Origin: Parathalassolituus penaei
GTDB lineage: Bacteria; Pseudomonadota; Gammaproteobacteria; Pseudomonadales; Oceanobacteraceae
NCBI RefSeq assembly: GCF_026626885.1
Contig: NZ_JAPNOA010000039.1
Coordinates: 124,001 to 188,000, forward strand
Length of the DNA: 64,000 bases
Direction of reading: 5' to 3'
Shown piece after piece: positions 27,965-35,920 of this stretch. Position numbers and translations under genes: made by a program. Under the pieces are notes generated by a model. That model had not been told where the DNA came from and did not search any database. It was given only the letters and a program-made list of their open reading frames with translations. Positions within the stretch are counted from its first letter, which is position 1. Each line of letters begins with the position of its first letter.

Positions 27965-28006
27965 AAAATAAAAAACCCTCCCAGCTCCTGCGCGGACTGG
28001 AAGGGA
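27965..28006 (-). terminator. Terminator of the exported hydrolase gene
   Basis: On the minus strand CCCTTCCAG pairs with CTGGGAGGG (one G-T pair) and runs into TTTTTTATTTT. Confidence 0.8.
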
Positions 28007-28071
28007 AACGATGAAGGAGATCATCTGAAAACGTTTCGGGATTCTCTGGAAACCCGTTGCCGGTTCTGGCG

Positions 28072-29049
28072 TCAGCCTGCGGCAATACGCCCAAACAGGC
28101 TTTCAAACAGGGCCGGTACCTGACGCTTCACATCCTCAAAGGCGGCGGCGTCAAAGCGTGAGGGACCGGCCTGGCGTACACAATCATCATCAAACCGGAA
28201 CAGGCGCCCCGTGGCCTTGTTGATCAACAAGCCCTTCACCTCTTCACGGATGTCACAACCTGACATGGCGACCGAACCATCGGTTGTGTTGCTGAGACTG
28301 GTAACACCAGGCCGGTCGAACCCATGGCGTACTCCCGGATACCCCACCATCTGGATGGCGGCACCGGCAGCACTGGTGCGTTTGACATAATCATTGCAGC
28401 TGCTGAAGGCGTTCTGCTCATCGGCCTCGCCGTGGAAAATCCACACCGGGCTGCCAATCAGCTGTTCGTCATCGCGATAACGCACGCTGCAGTTCGGGTA
28501 AAACGCAACAAATCCGGCAAATTTTGCGTTAGCCGGGCCATAGAGTTTCTGCATACGCTCCAGCGAGGCATACAGGGCACCCTGGCCCGCTTTCGAAAAG
28601 CCCATCAGGGCAATGCGACTGGCATCCACCCCCGGATGCACGGCCAGCATATCCAGAGCGGCATAGGCGTCGCGGATCACCGCCAGCTGGCGCATATGCC
28701 CCTGCTCGCTGTCCTTGCCGTCGATACGACCACTGGTGCTGTCCACCACAAAGGTGCCGATCCCGCGCTGGTTCAACAGAGTGATCCAGTCATCCACGTA
28801 ATCACCGTAACCCCCGGCGCCGTACAACAGCACCACCACCGGGTTGTTACGCTCAGCCGGTAACTTCAATACACCGGCAATACCGGTCGCCTCGCCACCC
28901 TTGCCACGCAGTAACTGCTGGTCAGACATTGCAACCGTACTGAATGGCAGGATTTCCGTTCGGGTCAGGGCCTGAGCCTCTGCCACCGAGAGCAGACAGG
29001 CCAGGCTGAGCAGCCAGCGCCAGCCGGCCGATTTCACAGACATGTGCAT
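28072..29049 (-). CDS. Exported alpha/beta hydrolase, dienelactone-hydrolase-like
   Basis: A 325-residue protein with a Sec signal peptide (WLLSLACLLSVAEAQA). The alpha/beta hydrolase core has the nucleophile in GFSKAG (Ser, not the Cys of true dienelactone hydrolases), Asp in HGEADEQN and His in GVRHGF. It should be a periplasmic esterase or lactonase. It lies between an OprD porin and the 2-hydroxyacid dehydrogenase, all in one direction, so it may deesterify a compound entering through the porin. Confidence 0.75.
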   Translation of the reverse strand: MHMSVKSAGWRWLLSLACLLSVAEAQALTRTEILPFSTVAMSDQQLLRGKGGEATGIAGVLKLPAERNNPVVVLLYGAGGYGDYVDDWITLLNQRGIGTFVVDSTSGRIDGKDSEQGHMRQLAVIRDAYAALDMLAVHPGVDASRIALMGFSKAGQGALYASLERMQKLYGPANAKFAGFVAFYPNCSVRYRDDEQLIGSPVWIFHGEADEQNAFSSCNDYVKRTSAAGAAIQMVGYPGVRHGFDRPGVTSLSNTTDGSVAMSGCDIREEVKGLLINKATGRLFRFDDDCVRQAGPSRFDAAAFEDVKRQVPALFESLFGRIAAG

Positions 29050-29095
29050 GTAATGCTCCTGTGGTCAGGCCGCATGGGCGGCCCGACCCGTCAGA

Positions 29096-30319
29096 TCAGA
29101 AGTTAACGGTGTAGGTAGTGGTGAAGCGGTATTCGTTGTAGTCCGCAGCGAAGCTCTTGCCGACCCGGATGTTACGCAGGTCGAAGGTCAGGCCCTTGAG
29201 GGAGCCTTCCTGCAGGGTGTAGGTCAGGTAGAGGTTCTTTTCAGACTCGGAGGCATTGGTTTCAGTGCCGACGTCAACGTCAGTACCCTTGATGTAACGG
29301 GCCAGTACCTTGAAGCCTGGCAGGCTGTCCTTGAAGTCGTAGGCGTAGGTCAGGCCGATAGAACGCTCGTCAGGACGCACAAACGCAACGGAAGACCAGT
29401 TCACCAGGTACGGCTGCGGAACATAACCGTTCAGGGTCGGGAAAATGCTGTCGCCGTTCATCTTCTGGTAGCTCAGCGCCACCATGTGACCACCGGTCAT
29501 CAGCGCGGATTTCACGCCAAAGGCACGGTTGTCGATGTCGCCATAGAACGCATCACCGTCTTCTTCGTTCTTGAAGTAACGCACGTCGGTGGCAGAACCG
29601 ACGTTACCCAGCTTGGTTTTGTAGGTGAAACCCAGGTACTGCTGCTTGTAGATGTCGTTGAGGATACCGATGAAGTAGCTGCCCTGCAGACCCGGAGTGA
29701 AGTCGTAAGTGGCACCGGCAAAGTCCAGACCGTCGCTGCGCAGGGAACCGTTGGTGCCCCACAGATAGAAGTCTTCCTTGTCGGATGACTGACGGGTAAC
29801 AGCCTGCCAGAAACGACCAGCGGTCAGGTTCAGCTTGTCGACTTCCCTGGACTCAATCACCGCACCTTCGTAAATGGTGTCCAGCTGACGGCTGGTATCG
29901 TCAAAGGCAATCGGCAGGTGTGGACGGAAATCACCCACTTTCAGTTCGGTCTTGGAGTATTTGAACTTGGCAGTCACACCGGCGCGGCTGTAGGTATCCG
30001 CTGTGTCCTGGTCGGCTGTGTTGTATGGCAGGGAACCATCGTTACCTTCACCATCCAGCTTGGCAGCAAACTGGCCGGACGCATCCAGGCCCACAGCGAT
30101 CGGGGTGCTGGTGTAACCGGAGGTGTATTGTAGGTCAAAACCCTGGGACCAGCTGCCAACAGCGTCGGTGCTGCCGGAATAGGTGCGATCCAGGTAAAAG
30201 TTACGCAGGTCCAGCTTCAGGCTGCTGTCGGCCACAAAATCGGCATGGGCGGCCATTGGCAACAGGGTGGTCAGTGCGGAGACCAGAATGCCGGTTTTAC
30301 GTGCGTGATTTTTCATCAT
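29096..30319 (-). CDS. OprD-family outer-membrane porin
   Basis: A 407-residue beta-barrel protein with a signal peptide (cleavage after AAHA), an N-terminal FVADSSLKLDLRNFYLDR motif typical of OprD porins, many alternating aromatic beta strands, and a C-terminal Phe in TTYTVNF needed for BAM recognition. OprD porins pass small carboxylates and basic amino acids. Downstream of the iac operon on the same strand, it is a reasonable outer-membrane route for arylacetates. Start ATG 30319 has AAGGA upstream. Confidence 0.9.
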   Translation of the reverse strand: MMKNHARKTGILVSALTTLLPMAAHADFVADSSLKLDLRNFYLDRTYSGSTDAVGSWSQGFDLQYTSGYTSTPIAVGLDASGQFAAKLDGEGNDGSLPYNTADQDTADTYSRAGVTAKFKYSKTELKVGDFRPHLPIAFDDTSRQLDTIYEGAVIESREVDKLNLTAGRFWQAVTRQSSDKEDFYLWGTNGSLRSDGLDFAGATYDFTPGLQGSYFIGILNDIYKQQYLGFTYKTKLGNVGSATDVRYFKNEEDGDAFYGDIDNRAFGVKSALMTGGHMVALSYQKMNGDSIFPTLNGYVPQPYLVNWSSVAFVRPDERSIGLTYAYDFKDSLPGFKVLARYIKGTDVDVGTETNASESEKNLYLTYTLQEGSLKGLTFDLRNIRVGKSFAADYNEYRFTTTYTVNF

Positions 30320-30719
30320 CGGGTTTTCCTTCTTGGGTGCGGTGAGTACCAGTTTTTTGGTTGCTTATGGCCCGGACTCCTGGCAGGAGCCCTGCTGTGG
30401 GCCTTTGTATCCCGCAGGTCAGGTCGTCTCTCCCACAACCTGGCTGCTCTCTCTGGCGTGGCAGTCCGCTTGCCACACAACTCTCTTCACCGACCACTGG
30501 CTGGGTGGTCGGTTGTGCTCAGCCCGCCATGGCCCGACGGATTCCGCTGCCAGCGCTGGCGAGGCGATGGCAAATGCGGTGTCGGGGCCGCGGCTGGTTT
30601 TTCCATACCGTGCGTTAAACGCACGGGTCGTCCGGATGCTTTTTCACTTCACGTCACTTCGCGTCACGTCACCCGACCAGGCGGTCAGGCGAATGCGGTT
30701 GTTATCGCGCAGCGCCTGC
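30320..30719. other. 400-bp gap between iacG and the porin gene
   Basis: No gene is convincing here. A 19-bp perfect inverted repeat (CCGTGCGTT-A-AACGCACGG) lies at 30608-30626, and a run of related TCACNTC pieces at about 30654-30675. The region probably holds the porin promoter. Confidence 0.5.
30608..30626. promoter_or_regulatory. 19-bp perfect inverted repeat, candidate operator
   Basis: Arms CCGTGCGTT and AACGCACGG are separated by one base, with no T-run on either side, so a terminator is unlikely. It is about 290 bp upstream of the porin start and 94 bp after the iacG stop. Confidence 0.45.
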
Positions 30720-31214
30720 TCAGTTCACCGTGCTGGTACCTAACTGGTGATAGGCACGGTTGAAATACACCAGACCGGCCTGGGCACCACTGGTACGAAT
30801 GGCTTCGATACGGCAGTAAAAAACCGTGTGGGAACCAATGTCGTGGCACTCATGGATACGGCAGTCGAAATTCACCACGGCTTCAGTCAGGGCCGGTGCA
30901 CCGGTTGCCAGGGTGACCCATTCGTGGCTGGCAAAACGCTGGTCGCTGGTGAGGTTGCGGTTGGCAAAATCGCCGGACAATTGCTCGTGGCCGGCCGCCA
31001 GCACGTTCACACACACCACACCGTTTTTGACGAAATGCTGGTGGGCATAGGAGTTACGGTTCATACACACCAGCAGCGTTGGTGGCTCGTCGGTCACACT
31101 GCTGACGGCGGTGGCGGTAAAACCGAAACGACCGGCTTCGCCATCGGTGGTGATGATGGAAACAGCACCGCCCAGCAGCGCCATACCATTACGAAATTCC
31201 TGAATATCAACCAT
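30720..31214 (-). CDS. iacG: Flavin reductase IacG
   Basis: A 164-residue flavin:NAD(P)H reductase-domain protein (MVDIQEFRNGMALLGGAVSI, then GFTATAVSSVTDEPPTLLVCMN, typical of the HpaC/RutF group). It would supply reduced flavin to the two-component oxygenase IacA. ATG 31214 is chosen over an upstream in-frame extension. It is the last gene of the operon, 23 bases after iacF. Confidence 0.88.
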   Translation of the reverse strand: MVDIQEFRNGMALLGGAVSIITTDGEAGRFGFTATAVSSVTDEPPTLLVCMNRNSYAHQHFVKNGVVCVNVLAAGHEQLSGDFANRNLTSDQRFASHEWVTLATGAPALTEAVVNFDCRIHECHDIGSHTVFYCRIEAIRTSGAQAGLVYFNRAYHQLGTSTVN

Positions 31215-31237
31215 GGGGTAATCCTCGGGTCGCGGGC

Positions 31238-32197
31238 TCAGATATCGAGCACCAGGCGTGGTGTACGGGAACGGGAACAACAGAGCAGGATCTGGTCGTT
31301 GTCTTCTTTTTCGTCGTCGGTCAGGAACTGGTCGCGGTGCTCGGGTTCACCTTCCAGCACGTCACACAGGCAGGTGCCACAGATGCCCTGTTCACACGAC
31401 ATACGGACCTTGATGCCCACTTCAGCGAGGGCTTCAACGATGGTCTGGTCGGCGCCAACCTGAACGGTTTTACCGCTGCGTTTGGCAACCACTTCAAAGG
31501 CTTCACCACCGGTTTCCACTTCCACCTGGAAGAATTCCTTGTGGATGCGGTTGTCGCTGAAGCCCTTGCTGGCGGCGGTGTTCATCACCCATTCCATAAA
31601 ACCGGACGGGCCACAGGTGTACATGTGAGTGGAGCCATCAGCGCCTTCGAACACCTGATCGAGATTCACACCCTTGCCATCGTGTTCATCGTCAAAGTGG
31701 AAGTGCACATGCTCGGCAAAGACGCTGGCCTTGAGGTCATCCACAAAGGCGCAGGTCGCGCGGGAACGGCCGCAGTACCAGAGATCAAATGCTTTGCCAG
31801 CGGCCTGCAGGGCGTAGGCCATGGCGATCATCGGGGTGATACCGATACCACCACCAATCAGCACCGAACGACCAGCATCGGCGTCCAGCGGGAACAGGTT
31901 GCGCGGCGCGCTGATGGTGAGTTCGGTGCCTTCATGCAGGCTTTCGTGAACGGCAATTGAACCGCCACGGGATTTCGGATCTTTCAGAATGCCAACGCGG
32001 TAAGCGCTGACATCGGCCGGATTGCTGCACAGGGAGTACTGGCGAATCATGCCCTCGCCCAGATGCAGATCGATGTGGGCACCGGCTTCAAATACTGGCA
32101 ACGCCTGGCCATTCGGGTCGACCAGTTCGAGCACTACCACACCTTCGGCTTGCAAATCGCGGCGGCGCACAACAACGGTTAACAGTTCTTCGGACAT
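31238..32197 (-). CDS. iacF: Rieske dioxygenase reductase IacF (VanB-type)
   Basis: A 319-residue phthalate-dioxygenase-reductase-like protein. It has a flavin domain (MIRQYSLCSNP), an NAD domain (IGGGIGITPMIAMA, then YTCGPSGFM) and a C-terminal plant-type 2Fe-2S ferredoxin with SCEQGICGTCLC plus the distal Cys in LLCCSRSR. It passes electrons from NAD(P)H to IacCD. The start has GGAGGAG upstream. Upstream of it lies a 148-bp gap with a hairpin and heptamer units, unusual inside this operon. Confidence 0.9.
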   Translation of the reverse strand: MSEELLTVVVRRRDLQAEGVVVLELVDPNGQALPVFEAGAHIDLHLGEGMIRQYSLCSNPADVSAYRVGILKDPKSRGGSIAVHESLHEGTELTISAPRNLFPLDADAGRSVLIGGGIGITPMIAMAYALQAAGKAFDLWYCGRSRATCAFVDDLKASVFAEHVHFHFDDEHDGKGVNLDQVFEGADGSTHMYTCGPSGFMEWVMNTAASKGFSDNRIHKEFFQVEVETGGEAFEVVAKRSGKTVQVGADQTIVEALAEVGIKVRMSCEQGICGTCLCDVLEGEPEHRDQFLTDDEKEDNDQILLCCSRSRTPRLVLDI

Positions 32198-32286
32198 AAC
32201 TTGCTCCTCCCGGTCGGTCTCCGGGCATTTTTTCTGCGTGAATCTTCTTGAGTCTGGTGACGGGTGTCAGGGGTCTGGAGCTATGG

Positions 32287-32336
32287 GTCGGCCAGCATCA
32301 GGATGCTCCCGACGCCCGACTCCGGACGCCCGACGC
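32287..32336. repeat. Hairpin and four heptamer units between iacE and iacF
   Basis: A hairpin (GTCGG at 32287 pairs with CCGAC at 32309; AGCATC-AG-GATGCT inside) runs into four 7-bp units, CCCGACG, CCCGACT, CCGGACG and CCCGACG (32308-32335). These are the reverse complement of the GTCGGGC unit of the composite repeats. No 260-bp core is present. Confidence 0.8.
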
Positions 32337-32345
32337 GGCTTGCCG

Positions 32346-33110
32346 CTAGCGCATAAACAACCCGCCGTTGACATCCCATGTAGTACCGGTGGTAAAGCGC
32401 GCTTGCGGGCTGGCCAGTTGCACCACCATGTCGCCGATAAAGTTGGCGTCGCCGAGCTCGCCGACCGGGATCGCAGCCAGCAAACCTGGCAGGCGTTCGG
32501 CGGGTACGAGGGCTTTTACCATCGGCGAGTCAATCGGGCCGGGGGCGACGGCATTCACCGTGACACCCTTGCTGGCGAGTTCCTTGGCGAACACCTTGGT
32601 GAGGGTCAGGATGCCGCCCTTGGAAGCTGCGTAGTGGGCACCGGTGCTGGTGCCACCGTTCTGACCGGCCAGAGAGGCCATGTTGATAATGCGGCCGTAA
32701 CCCTGTTCGGCCATGTAGCTGCCCATCACCTGACAACCGGCAAAGGTGCCGCCGAGGTTGATGTTCACTACTTCGTTGAATTCGTCGAGGCCAATGGCCA
32801 TCACCGGCGTGGCACGGGTTACCGCGGCGTTGTTGACCAGAACCTGGAGGCTGCCGAACCGTTCGGTGACGGCGGCCAGTGCCTGTTCAAAATCAGCCCT
32901 TGAAGCAACGTTCAGGGCCACCGCCATGACGGTTTCGCCACTCGGGTCCAGCTCACGGGCCGCCAGGGCAGCGGCTTCGACATTGATGTCGCTGACCGCT
33001 ACCCGGTAACCGGCGGCGTGCAGACGGCTGGCAATATGAAAACCCAGCCCCTGGGCTGCACCGGTCACCAGCGCGACCTGTGCTTGTGTTTGAGTGGTGA
33101 TGTCAGTCAT
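32346..33110 (-). CDS. iacE: Short-chain dehydrogenase/reductase IacE
   Basis: A 254-residue classical SDR. Cofactor motif TGAAQGLG, NNAAV, active-site Ser in NMASLAGQ and the YAASK motif with Lys are all present. In the iac pathway this SDR acts early on the hydroxylated indole-acetate produced by IacA (established role of the iac cluster, exact step not deducible here). GAGGAG precedes the ATG; 35 bases separate it from iacD. Confidence 0.88.
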   Translation of the reverse strand: MTDITTQTQAQVALVTGAAQGLGFHIASRLHAAGYRVAVSDINVEAAALAARELDPSGETVMAVALNVASRADFEQALAAVTERFGSLQVLVNNAAVTRATPVMAIGLDEFNEVVNINLGGTFAGCQVMGSYMAEQGYGRIINMASLAGQNGGTSTGAHYAASKGGILTLTKVFAKELASKGVTVNAVAPGPIDSPMVKALVPAERLPGLLAAIPVGELGDANFIGDMVVQLASPQARFTTGTTWDVNGGLFMR

Positions 33111-33145
33111 GGCGGTACTCCTCGAATCAGGCGATCAAACGGTTA

Positions 33146-33628
33146 TCAGAAAATGAAGCTGACAGTGCGCAGGAAGCCGTCGGCGTGCAGCAGCTTCACA
33201 ACTTTCTGTTCAATCTTGAAACCGCCATCCACAGGCTTCAGGTGAAACTCGACGTTGGCCGGGTAAGTCACCAGTTTGCCGTGACGCAGTTCGTTCAGGG
33301 TCTGGGCGCAACGGGCAATCACCAGTTGGTCGCCGCCTTCCAGAATGCGTACGCGAGACATCATACGAACGGTCGAACCAACCGAGTTGGCGGATACCGA
33401 TTCACCGTTTTCCAGACGGGCGATACGCATACGGCGCATATCGGCATCGTCCAGAGCCAGGTTCAGGGTGTTCAGGTAATCGGTCTCGTTGAGATCGGTT
33501 GGCACAATGTACAGGCCGCTGTCGGTCCACAGGTTCAGCCACTCCTGGTAGCTTTTGTGGTCGAGCAGATCGGCTTCGTAACTCAGGAATTCAGTGACCT
33601 GGGCCAGCAGCTGGGTATTGGATTTCAT
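33146..33628 (-). CDS. iacD: Aromatic-ring-hydroxylating dioxygenase beta subunit IacD
   Basis: A 160-residue small subunit with the NTF2-like fold of ring-hydroxylating dioxygenases (FLSYEADLLDHKSYQEWLNL near the N-terminus; RMRIARLENGES in the middle). It is structural, forming the alpha3beta3 complex with IacC. GGGAGA precedes the start; 18 bases after iacC. Confidence 0.9.
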   Translation of the reverse strand: MKSNTQLLAQVTEFLSYEADLLDHKSYQEWLNLWTDSGLYIVPTDLNETDYLNTLNLALDDADMRRMRIARLENGESVSANSVGSTVRMMSRVRILEGGDQLVIARCAQTLNELRHGKLVTYPANVEFHLKPVDGGFKIEQKVVKLLHADGFLRTVSFIF

Positions 33629-33646
33629 GTGGTTTGTCTCCCTGGA

Positions 33647-34936
33647 TTACTCGGAACGGCCAGCAGCCATCACTTTCTTGTACTGGCGATAAGCGCCGCG
33701 CATACCGGTTTCGGAACACACTGCACCCTGTGGATTGCCATCAACGGAGGTGCGCAGTTTGCCCTGACCACGGTTCACCAGAATCCAGCCGTCGTTACCG
33801 GCCATGGCACCTTTCTGAACACGTTCCCAGGCTTCACCGTCGTCCGGAGTACCAAAGCCCATCGGGCCCTGGAAGTGTTCGTGCAGACGCATACGTTTCT
33901 GGTTAAACGCCACCGGTGCACCTTCACCGCCCAGTGCTACGTGCTGGATTTCGGTCTCACCAACGGATACCGGGCGCAGCACACGGAAGAACGCCATGGA
34001 GCAGGACACGTTCGGGAACAGGTTGAGGTTGAAGCCGGTACCGTGGGCTGCACGCACCAGTTTCTTCACTTCGTCTTCAGACTTGCCTTCGTTACGCAGC
34101 GCCTGGGCCAGCTCGTTAAAACGCTCAGGGATTGGCTGGTCGAGGTCAGCTTCGAGATCCACCAGTTCCGGGATCATCACCATCACGCTGTGACCGTTGC
34201 CGAGGTCTTCCACAAAACCTTCACCGTCGAGGAAGTCGAAGATGTCGGCGGTGGCTTCGTCCAGCGAGCTCACGAATGACTTGTGCACAATCGGGAAGTG
34301 GTAAGCGTCAGTGGTGTTTTCCAGCTGGATCTTCCAGTTGCCCGGGAAGTTGAAGCGGTGTTCGCCCAGCACTTTCACCGGATAACCGCCGCCCTGTTTC
34401 ATAAACAGGTCGATCCACTTCCTGGCGCCACCGAGGAATTCTTCCAGCGGCATGATGTTCGGGTTGAAGGTGGCGAAAACCATGCCCTGGTAGGATTCCC
34501 AACGCAGGGATTCCAGTGGCATTTCTTCCTTGTTGAACACACCTTCGTATTCTTCCGGTTTTGGCAACGCACGCAGGGAGCCATCCAGACCGTACCCCCA
34601 GCCGTGGTATGGGCAGGTGAACGCCTTGGTTTTGCCCTTGCGGCCTTCACAGACGGTGGCACCACGGTGACGGCAGCGGTTCTGCAGCACGTGCACGTTC
34701 ATCTTGCGGTCACGGCTCATGATCACTGGCTGGCGACCGATAAACGCGGTCTTGAAGCTGCCCGCTTCCGGCACTTCACTTTCGTGGCCGATAAACACCC
34801 AGTTGTTGTTGAACACCTGGTCCAGTTCGGCTTCGAAGATTTCCGGATCAGAGTACAGAGCCTTGTTAACGCGGCCTTCTTCCACCATGGCAGCAGCGCG
34901 CTGGCAGGTGCTATCAGAGGTAATCAGTTCACTCAT
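33647..34936 (-). CDS. iacC: Rieske dioxygenase alpha subunit IacC
   Basis: The 429-residue catalytic subunit. Rieske 2Fe-2S ligands are CRHRG and CPYHGWGYG (about 80-105). The mononuclear Fe site is DAYHFPIVHKSF (Asp-x2-His-x4-His, about 210-220). In the iac pathway it dioxygenates an indole-acetate intermediate on the way to catechol, using IacF for electrons. ATG 34936 removes 20 unconvincing upstream residues. A 69-bp gap with an imperfect hairpin precedes it. Confidence 0.93.
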   Translation of the reverse strand: MSELITSDSTCQRAAAMVEEGRVNKALYSDPEIFEAELDQVFNNNWVFIGHESEVPEAGSFKTAFIGRQPVIMSRDRKMNVHVLQNRCRHRGATVCEGRKGKTKAFTCPYHGWGYGLDGSLRALPKPEEYEGVFNKEEMPLESLRWESYQGMVFATFNPNIMPLEEFLGGARKWIDLFMKQGGGYPVKVLGEHRFNFPGNWKIQLENTTDAYHFPIVHKSFVSSLDEATADIFDFLDGEGFVEDLGNGHSVMVMIPELVDLEADLDQPIPERFNELAQALRNEGKSEDEVKKLVRAAHGTGFNLNLFPNVSCSMAFFRVLRPVSVGETEIQHVALGGEGAPVAFNQKRMRLHEHFQGPMGFGTPDDGEAWERVQKGAMAGNDGWILVNRGQGKLRTSVDGNPQGAVCSETGMRGAYRQYKKVMAAGRSE

Positions 34937-35005
34937 TTTGGTTCTCTCATGTCGGTTGTGGTGAACCCCCACTAACGGGTGTTCGCCAAAATTCATGGTT
35001 GCAAT

Positions 35006-35518
35006 TTAACGGGCCGGTACCGGCAGACTGTCGTCGCTGTTCCAGTGGCTCACGGGCCGACTGAAGCGGTTTTCGGTGCAGAAGTGGCTGATCCGCCAAA
35101 TACCGTTCTGCTGCTCGAAATCCACACTCAGGCGCGCACTGTTGAGATGTGAACCACCACGGCTGAAGCTCGACACCTGCAGCATGTTCCAGCTGCCATG
35201 GGCCTTGCCGCCTTCCACCACAATCACTTCCGAGGTCAGGTAGTGGACGTTGAGAGCGAAGTGCGCAGGTTCCACGCAGTACTTCGCCAGCATCGCCACA
35301 ATTGCCTCGCGGCCTTCGTAACCACCAAAGGTGGCGGCGTAACGGGCGCCTTTGCCCTGCCAGCGCGCGCCTTCGGTGAACAGGTTGCCCAGTTCATCCA
35401 GCGGGGTGCTGGCATCCAGGTGGTCACACAGGTCCATGTAGCGATTGATACAGACGCGGATGGCCTGTTCGCTTTCGAGGGCCTGCAGGCGTGATCGCAG
35501 TTGTTCGAGTTCAGTCAT
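35006..35518 (-). CDS. iacI: IacI, SnoaL/NTF2-like protein
   Basis: A 170-residue NTF2-like fold protein (N-terminal helix LESEQAIRVCINRYMDLCDHLD, then GNLFTEGARWQGKG and an Arg-rich final strand). Homologues of this class are encoded in iac clusters as iacI with an accessory or cyclase-like role that is poorly defined. Here it sits between iacB and iacC. AGGAAA precedes the start. Confidence 0.78.
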   Translation of the reverse strand: MTELEQLRSRLQALESEQAIRVCINRYMDLCDHLDASTPLDELGNLFTEGARWQGKGARYAATFGGYEGREAIVAMLAKYCVEPAHFALNVHYLTSEVIVVEGGKAHGSWNMLQVSSFSRGGSHLNSARLSVDFEQQNGIWRISHFCTENRFSRPVSHWNSDDSLPVPAR

Positions 35519-35531
35519 TGCCGTTTCCTGC

Positions 35532-35894
35532 TTACTGACGCTGGATGATCAGTTCACGACCAACACGCGCTTCCACCTTGGCGTAACGCCACAGCTTGTA
35601 CGGGGTGTCGCCGACGGCCGTGGTACGGAACAGGTTGCAAGCGGCATGGACGGTTTCGATGTTTGGTACGTCAGCCAGCAGGTAGGTAGTCCACGGGAAA
35701 CCGTCGGACGGGCCAACCATGCTCTGGTCGTCGTCCATGTTGCCCAGCACACTCACACCTTCGAGGTCGTGAATACCGTTCCACATGGCGCTGAACGCAG
35801 CCCAGACCTGCAGTTGTTCATCACGTGGCGCATCAAAGAAGTTCTGGTTGATGCCCATACAGAACAGGACGCGCAGGGGTTTCTTGTCAGTCAT
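35532..35894 (-). CDS. iacB: IacB, small conserved protein of the IAA cluster
   Basis: A 120-residue cytosolic protein starting MTDKKPLRVLFCMGIN with a dimeric alpha/beta-barrel-like layout (NIETVHAACNLFRTTAV, then LWRYAKVEARVGREL). I place it as iacB from size and position directly after iacA. Its biochemical role is not clear from sequence. GGAGA precedes the ATG. Confidence 0.75.
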   Translation of the reverse strand: MTDKKPLRVLFCMGINQNFFDAPRDEQLQVWAAFSAMWNGIHDLEGVSVLGNMDDDQSMVGPSDGFPWTTYLLADVPNIETVHAACNLFRTTAVGDTPYKLWRYAKVEARVGRELIIQRQ

Positions 35895-35920
35895 GCTGTT
35901 GTCTCCGTTATTCACAACGA

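Noticed and set aside
28072-29049. Cytosolic dienelactone hydrolase of the catechol pathway
   Set aside because: It has a signal peptide and a Ser rather than Cys nucleophile.
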